From Sorex araneus (taxonomy: Eukaryota; Chordata; Mammalia; Eulipotyphla; Soricidae), in the NCBI RefSeq assembly GCF_027595985.1, contig NC_073308.1, positions 9,819,928 to 9,883,927 on the forward strand: DNA of 64,000 nt. Reading direction: 5' to 3'. Position 1 is the stretch's first letter. The number at the start of each line of letters is the position of its first letter. Made by a program: the position numbers and the translations under genes. Shown here piece by piece: positions 57,776 through 64,000 of the stretch. The notes under the pieces are model-generated. The model was not told the origin of the DNA, ran no database searches, and saw only the letters and a program-made list of their open reading frames with translations.

Positions 57776-58481
57776 CTGTAGTGCTGCCCTCTACTGCACC
57801 TGTCCTTCTCAGGCTGCTCCATGCAGAAAATTTGTGTTCAAACTCTAGACTTAATCTGGGATCTGCAAGCCAAGCTATGACAAATCCTACAATACACACA
57901 GACAGCTTGTGTGCACATGTATATGTGCAGGCATATTCCTCTTCCTTCTTGTATATATTGTTGTCCTGTGCACTTAAAAGTATTGGCCTTAGGACCCCAG
58001 AGAAATGAAACAGTAGTGATGGATTGTTGCATAGTGGGACGGGCCTTTTCTGACTCTGATTCTGGACCACAGCTGAGTGGCAGCCAGCCTCCCAGGCACA
58101 GTCTGATCTGAAGATCAGCCACTCTCTCTGGCCTCCAGTCTCTACTCCCACCCCAACATTCCTGTTTTGCTTATAACATAAAGCTCTGGGCTAACTTGGT
58201 TAAGTGCTGAGCTCTCACTAATTGTCTGGCATTTTTGGTCATTAGTTTCTCATGAGCAAATTCATTGCGGTTTTCTGACTCTCTTCTTATTTTGGGTAAG
58301 GCATCCCGTTTAGGATTCTGAACGTCTGAATCCTGGAGTAGCACACAGGAGGGTTTATAGATGCTGTTTCTGAGTTTGAATTCTTTCTTGTAACCAATCT
58401 CCTGAAATTAATAAATATTCAGAAATATTGTTAATTTTAAATAAGAACAAGTTTGTCCTGCTTCTCAAAAATAAAATGCTC
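57776..58481. other. Unique intergenic sequence
   Basis: Nothing recognised. Confidence 0.5.
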
Positions 58482-58650
58482 TTGGGCCTGTAGCAATAGT
58501 ACAGCAGGTATGGCATTTGCTTTGCATTCGGCTGACCCGGATTCAATCCCTGGCATCCCATATGGTCCCCTGAGGACCACCAGGAGTAATTCCTGAGTAA
58601 TCTCTGAGCATCGCTGGGTGTGACCCAAAAAGTGAAGAAAATAAAAAAGT
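58482..58650 (+). mobile_element. SINE type A with a small internal deletion
   Basis: Sense: GGGCCTGTAGCAATAGTACAG, CATTCGGCTGACCCGG, GGCATCCCATATGGTCCCC, GTGACCCAAAAAGTG. The GCAGAGCCAGGAGT portion of the body is missing. Confidence 0.93.
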
Positions 58651-60049
58651 AAAGTGTTTCTGTTTGGTATGATCAGTAGGCTATTGCCTCTGGGATCATA
58701 TCTACCATTAATTTACATAAAAATTCTAATATTTTCAGATTCAAAAAGTAACCCAGTAAAATTCTGTCTTAATAAGGAGATTGGTACATATATATTATTA
58801 TATGTTGATACTGGTATAATGTCAGTTGACTTCTGCTGCCCAGAGCTGCTTTAATATTTTAGATTCTAGATGCTTCTGTGTCTATTTGAATAAGGCTATC
58901 AATTGTTAGGGAAGAACCAGCTGGGATTATTATAGGAGCCCCGGACAATATTGTTCCATGAAGTCTTCCCCATTATTTACTGTTTCAAATTTTATTGATT
59001 TCTGTTCTTTATCCTCTTTTTTCTACTATATTTGAACTTACTTTACTTTTACTTTTATAGATTTTTAAGGTATAATTACAGGTTGCTAATTTGCAAACCT
59101 CCTTCTTTACTAATATAAATATTAAACCTTAAAATTCCCTTTAAGTGCTTCTATGGTAACAGAATATTTATATTATACTTTTATTTTTTTAATTAAAAAT
59201 AATTTCCAATTTCCTTAGAGAATTATGTTTGAGCCAAGTGTTACTTAGAAGTGTAGATTTTAAGTCTAAGTATTCCAAGATATTTTTATTTTTATTTTTA
59301 TTTTATTTTTTTCCAAGATATTTTTATATATTTCTTTTTGTTTTTAATTTCTGTGTTAAATCCATAATTCAAATATTTCACATTTGTCAATGTTTTCTCT
59401 TGGTTAAATATATTATATTATTAAATTAATACATATTTAATTCTACATTATAATTGATCTATAAATTAAAATTTTTATATTAAAAATTTAACAACATTAA
59501 TTAAAGGCCTATCCCACTTTGAAGCAATGTTAATATTCCCCATGATTTGCAATATGTACTCTACTTTATAAAGTAAATCATCCTGTAATGTCTATTAAGG
59601 TACTTAATAGTGTTTTTTAAATATTTAATATTCATGTTTGTCTCCTTTTTATAATAACAGATTGTATTGATAAAATATCTAGTAAAACCATGGATTTGTA
59701 CAGTTCTCTTCAGTTTTATCTATTCTCACTCCTGTATCTGGTCCTCGTTATTAGTTGATTTATAATTAAGGTTATTATGCCTTGGAAATTCATCTTTTAA
59801 TATGTTGTGTGCCTATTCATTCCTCACCATTTTCCTTGTTCTAAAATATACCTAATATTAACAGCCTCTCTTTCATTTTTAATGAAACATTTCATTTTAA
59901 CCAATTTTTATATGCCTTTGATCTTCTGAAAATTGATCTTGATGTCTTTTTAAGACGGAAGTAAGATCGAATTATGGCATTTGTAAGTTTCAGTGTACAT
60001 CATTTAAAGTAGCATGTGTATATTCTAGATTGATTTTTCCAGTGACGTT
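58651..60049. other. Very A/T-rich sequence
   Basis: Likely decayed L1 or other old repeats, but nothing I can align with confidence. Confidence 0.4.
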
Positions 60050-61110
60050 CCAGTTCCAGCCCTCACCGTTACAGTTGGTCTCCTTTGCCCTGTTTACTCA
60101 CCAGCCCCTCCCCCCACCAACACTGCCCAGCCCCGGAGTCTGCTGGTGTTTACCTACTGGTTTAGGAGTTTATTAATCTGGAAGTTTATTATTGTTCTAT
60201 TTTGTTTATCTATTTCTTTCCTCTCTGTATCACATATAAGTGAAATCATAGTGTTTGTCTGTCATATTTCATAAATGTTAACTCTCTAGGCCCATCTATA
60301 TTATTGCAAATAGCAAGTTTTTAATCCCTTTAGCTGAGTAGTATACAATTGTCTATTGATAGGACTTAGTTTATTTCTCAATAACTAACATCACTATTAA
60401 TAAAATACGTAACACTGTAGCACTGTCACACTGTCATCCTATTGCTCATCGATTTGCTCGTGTGGGCACCAGTAATGTCTCCATTGTGAGACTTGTTGTT
60501 ACTGTTTTTGGCATATTGAATACGCCACGGGTAGCTTGCCAGGATCTGCCATGCAGGCGGGATACTCTTGGTAGCTTGCCTGGCTCTCCAAGAGGGATGG
60601 AGGAATTGAACCAGGGTCGACAATATGCAAGGCAAATGCCCTACCCGCTGTACTAATATTATTGTGACTAATGTAATTAGTCAGTATTCTAATAAAATCA
60701 AGCTACTATTCAATATTATAGTAGCTATTACTCAATAGTTACCATAACTATAAGTTTGGTATAGTTATAGTAACTATGTTGTTACTTAGTTATAGTAACT
60801 ATGTTGTTTCTAATACAAATAATGTTACAATAAACATGGATGTACATCTGTCCCTTAGAACTAGTTTTTGAAGTTTTTAGATAAATACCCAGAAGTAGTA
60901 TTAATTCCCTATTAATCATAGAGAATTGATGTTTTTGAATATTTTCACACTGCTTTGCATTTTGGCAGTACCAATTTACATTCCTAGCAGAAGTAGGCAA
61001 TAAATACTCTACAGCTCCTCTTCAGCATCTGTTGTTTCTTGCCTTCTGACTAACAGTTACAATCACAGGTGATATTTCATTTTGCACTTCTCTAGTACAC
61101 CATTCCACTA
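60050..61110 (-). mobile_element. Old L1 3' part interrupted by a SINE
   Basis: Antisense L1 phrases on both sides of the SINE: TCACATATAAGTGAAATCATAG, CTAGGCCCATCTATATTATTGC and CTGAGTAGTATACAATTG before it. After it come AATGTTACAATAAACATGGATG, AGATAAATACCCAGAAGTAG and TTTACATTCCTAGCAG. Confidence 0.7.
60410..60656 (-). mobile_element. SINE type B, short body
   Basis: Antisense: CACTGTCATCCTATTGCTCATC, GTTACTGTTTTTGGCATATTG, AATACGCCACGGGTAGCTTG, CTCTCCAAGAGGGATGG and the head end GCCCTACCCGCTGTAC. It is inserted in the old L1. Confidence 0.94.
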
Positions 61111-61500
61111 CCATATTAGGGGTGCTTCCACCTTGAACCTTGAGGTATTGATACCTGCCTCAAAGCAGAACTGAAAAAATATATATTGTATTGTTTGTTA
61201 TGAAAATGGCTGAAAATGCTACAAAAACATTAAGAAACCATTAAGCCCTTCTATAAGAGATCACTAACATGTTGTTAAAGGTGTGCATATATATATATAT
61301 ATATATATCTGCAGGTGCTGCCCAGAGATGCAGGCAGGTGCAGGGCTGAACTCTTTGCATTGACTGTGTCGATCTGACCAGTGCTTTCTATACATCAGCA
61401 ACACATCCATGCACAAGGTGTGTGGTGTGTTTGTCAGCATGCAGATTGTTACAACATGCTAGTTGAACAAAAGCTTGCATTTAGTAGACAGGAAGCACCT
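61111..61500. other. Unique sequence with a short (AT)n run
   Basis: An (AT)n microsatellite at 61285-61309; otherwise unidentified. Confidence 0.5.
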
Positions 61501-61763
61501 GTAAGGACAATTTGAGGCCACCCCAAAGGCCTCCATCCCTCTTGGAGAGCCGGCAAGCTACCTAGGGTATGCTGCCCACATGGCAGAGCCTGGCAAGCTA
61601 CCCGTGGTGTATTCAATATGCCCAAAACAGTAACAATGATGCTCTTTGTGTTTCTGGAATGAGCAGATGTCATTGGGCTATACTGGCATGGGACAGGGAT
61701 GAATGGAAATGTTACTGGCACCCGCTCAAGCTAATCGATGAGCAACAGGATGACAGGTGACGA
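61501..61763 (+). mobile_element. SINE type B, long body, alternative 5' head
   Basis: Begins with GTAAGGACAATTTGAGGCCAC and CCCAAAGGCCTCCATCCC, the same non-tRNA head as at 3638. The body then follows with GCAAGCTACCCGTGGTGTATT, a variant long block and GAAATGTTACTGGCACCC. Confidence 0.88.
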
Positions 61764-61771
61764 CAGGTGAT

Positions 61772-61791
61772 GGGTGATATATCTATATCTA

Positions 61792-61826
<35 letters not shown>

Positions 61827-61846
61827 ATCTATATCTATATATCTGT
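61772..61846. repeat. (ATCT)n microsatellite
   Basis: An ATCT/ATATCT run immediately downstream of the SINE, probably grown from its tail. Confidence 0.95.
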
Positions 61847-62846
61847 AAAAATATTTCCCTCTAAGATTGGTTGCCTCCTACTTTGAACGACATCAGATGT
61901 GGTGTGGTACTCTTGGAGAATGGTAGGGTGTGTGGTATGACGTGTTGTGCAGCCGCAAATGCAGCTGCGAGGTCCAAGAATAGGTTTACTCGTGGGTGAC
62001 AGGGGTTGTGAGCATGGTGGCGGTTGAGTTCTGGAGGTTTTCAGCTGCCAGGGCTGGGTCTCTTGGGGCAGGGAGGGGTCTCACCTGACCCCTTGGGGGC
62101 ACCCTGAATTAGACAGCATGATTTGGGGTCCAGCGGCATGGTTATGGAGAATGTTATGTTATGCTCCCTTCCGGGAGAGAAGGACATGCGACTCTGGATT
62201 GTGGCTGATGATGACGAGATTATCTCAATTCTGTGATTTCTTTTTACCATCACGGCCTTTGTGTGCTTTTGTCTGAATGAATAATCGGATCTAGGATTAA
62301 GTTAATCTTAGCATAATGTGTTTAGGGGTACCAAAGTCACTCCAGAATCTGAGTTTACTGCAAGAGTCCAATGTGTGTTATTATGAGAAATGAAGGAGGA
62401 AATATTGTATATGTTAATGCAGCCATAGGATTCTGGGAAACCTGAAAGACAATATTGGTGTTTTGGGGGCAAGAGGGAGGCCTGATAGGAAGGTTTCTTT
62501 TGAGTGCCCTCTGATGCTCTAGTGAGGGGGCACCAGAATGAGCAGGAGCTCTCTACTATTTTTTTCTTAACATTCTATTGTAAAATTTTCATTTGAAATT
62601 CTTGTAAATGATTAAAACCTATTTCCTACATGTCAGTGAAAAATATTATTTCATTATATTTTGCATTTCATTTAAAATATGTAAAGTTGTTTAAAAATTG
62701 TATGTCTCTATATTTTTCCACTTTTCTTTAATTTTCTTCTTTTTTTTTTGCTTAGCAAGATTTTGTCTTCCATAAAAGTACAGAATTCTACAGCAAATTC
62801 AAAACTCAAATTGAAAATATTTTGAAAATTAATCTTACTGGATAAT
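61847..62846. other. Unique intergenic sequence
   Basis: Nothing recognised. The left half is G-rich and the right half A/T-rich. Confidence 0.45.
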
Positions 62847-63015
62847 TTGGGGAATGAAGTATGAGAGATAGGGTGCTTGCCATGCACACAGCCAACCCAT
62901 GTTCTATCATCAGTACCTCACAGGGCCCCATGAACCCATCAGGAGTGATACCTGAGTGCAGAGACAGGACTTAGCACTTAGCACTATGGGATATGTCCCC
63001 CAAAACAAAACAAAT
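62847..63015 (+). mobile_element. Old SINE type A
   Basis: Sense: GGGGAATGAAGTATGAGAGATAG, CTTGCCATGCACACAGCCAACC, GGAGTGATACCTGAGTGCAG and a CCCCCAAAACAAAACAAA tail. Confidence 0.8.
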
Positions 63016-63367
63016 AGAAATAACTTATTTTTGCTTATTTCCCTATTGCTTATTTTATCACAACATATATGTTTTTAAATCCTTACACAATTAAGGTAGA
63101 TTTTTATTTTCTCCAAATACACTAAAGCAAGAGAACGATCTGAGGCATTGACAAATCTGCAGAGCCTAACGCAATGTGGCATGTTGAATGGTTGTGCTAA
63201 TTTGTGTGTTGAACATTTGACCTTTTCATCAGCAATATATCACAAAGGAAGATTAAAAAACAGAATTTTACTGTGATTCTAAGATTTGAAAAAAAATACC
63301 ACGTATGAGACCTACAGGAATCTCCTCCCTTCCTTCAGTTTTATACACATTATTGATTAATGCGAGT
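63016..63367. other. Unique A/T-rich sequence
   Basis: Nothing recognised. Confidence 0.5.
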
Positions 63368-63379
63368 CCTCTTCCTATC

Positions 63380-63638
63380 TGGACTGGAGCGATAACATAG
63401 CAGGTAGAGTGTTTCCCTTGCATGTGGCCAACTGGGTTTAGATTCCTCTGCCCTGCTCCGAGAGCGCAGCAAGCTACTGAGAGTGTCCTGCCCACATGGC
63501 AGAGCCTGGCAAGCTCTGCTACTTGTGGCATATTCGATATGCCAAAAAACAGTAACAAGTCTCACACTGGAGACGTTACTGGTGCCCGCTTGAGCAAATC
63601 GATGAACAATGGGATGACAGTGCTCCAGTGCTATAGTG
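63380..63638 (+). mobile_element. SINE type B, short body
   Basis: Sense copy with the tRNA head (GGACTGGAGCGATAACATAG), the body CCGAGAGCGCAGCAAGCTAC, TATTCGATATGCCAAAAAAC, GAGACGTTACTGGTGCCC and a tail GTGCTCCAGTGCTATAG. A 12-bp duplication, CCTCTTCCTATC, lies at 63368-63379 and 63639-63650. Confidence 0.95.
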
Positions 63639-63650
63639 CCTCTTCCTATC

Positions 63651-64000
63651 CATGGACAAAGTTTATAGAAGAAGGTCAAGTCTTGGGAATGTGAGTTTCA
63701 GGTCAGCCCAAGTTAAGGCTGGCTTAAGAAAGCCAGAACTAGAGAAGGAATGCTTTTCCACAGAACAACTAGCGCTGCCACACACCACACCAAAATATTA
63801 CTAAATAGTAAACAGGGCCAACTCTAATTAGGCTCATTTTTCAAAACCCTCAACACTGTTTAGTGAGCTACAGAGTGATGCAGCTTCCAGCAATCATGGC
63901 ATGACCATGGTGCCTCCTACAAATATTATTCCTGGAATCAGGACTAAGGTTCCTAGAAATCAGTGGTTTGAGGCAGGTTTTCTTCTTGCTGCAAATAACC
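63651..64000. other. Unique sequence to the window end
   Basis: Nothing recognised. Confidence 0.5.

Overview
The window is ordinary nuclear DNA of a placental mammal, most likely a shrew (Sorex type). It contains an intron-split vertebrate gene, L1 retrotransposons, and dozens of copies of two tRNA-derived SINE families whose sequences I recognise as shrew SINEs. The species is inferred from those SINEs and not proved. There is no bacterial, phage or CRISPR content. Almost every long open frame here is an artefact of a simple repeat or an L1 remnant.

The only host gene I can support is the 3' end of TNS3 (tensin-3) on the + strand. Seven coding exons (6593-6688, 7439-7516, 8480-8557, 20854-21022, 22230-22298, 22391-22417, 24054-24198) join in phase into 219 codons plus stop. 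They encode the C-terminal part of the SH2 domain, a short linker and the whole PTB domain. Every junction has GT/AG sites. A SINE-free 3' UTR of about 2.4 kb follows, ending at a probable polyadenylation signal at 26548. The exons upstream, including the phosphotyrosine-binding core of SH2, lie outside the window. The 12.3 kb intron between 8557 and 20854 is filled with old L1, SINEs and microsatellites. A 364-bp (GA)n tract sits about 100 bp after a 27-nt microexon.

From 26.6 kb to the end there is no recognisable host gene. This fits the gene-poor stretch downstream of TNS3 in other mammals. The region holds a probable antisense retroviral LTR (27.3-28.15 kb), a stop-riddled unidentified block (28.2-29.5 kb), and a CpG-rich segment leading into a decamer VNTR (31.6-32.75 kb). 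An L1 hot spot at 34.45-46.15 kb contains L1 bodies in head-to-tail order, SINEs nested in them, a U4 snRNA retropseudogene, an L1 with a 3' transduction and a twin-primed inverted L1.

The best candidate for something undescribed is a modular, non-coding, L1-tailed retrotransposon family. Copies lie at 448-1670, about 39471-40650, 47909-48855, 51723-53149 and 54286-54685. Four of the five are bounded by 15-17 bp target-site duplications. They have GC-rich 5' modules, duplicated internal modules of about 300-350 bp, and a 3' end resembling the L1 3' UTR with AATAAA and an A-rich tail. The architecture is analogous to the primate SVA composites, presumably mobilised by L1. Two snRNA 5'-end fragments (U2 at 10354, U4 at 38302), each with its own target-site duplication, show that the same machinery has also captured small RNAs.
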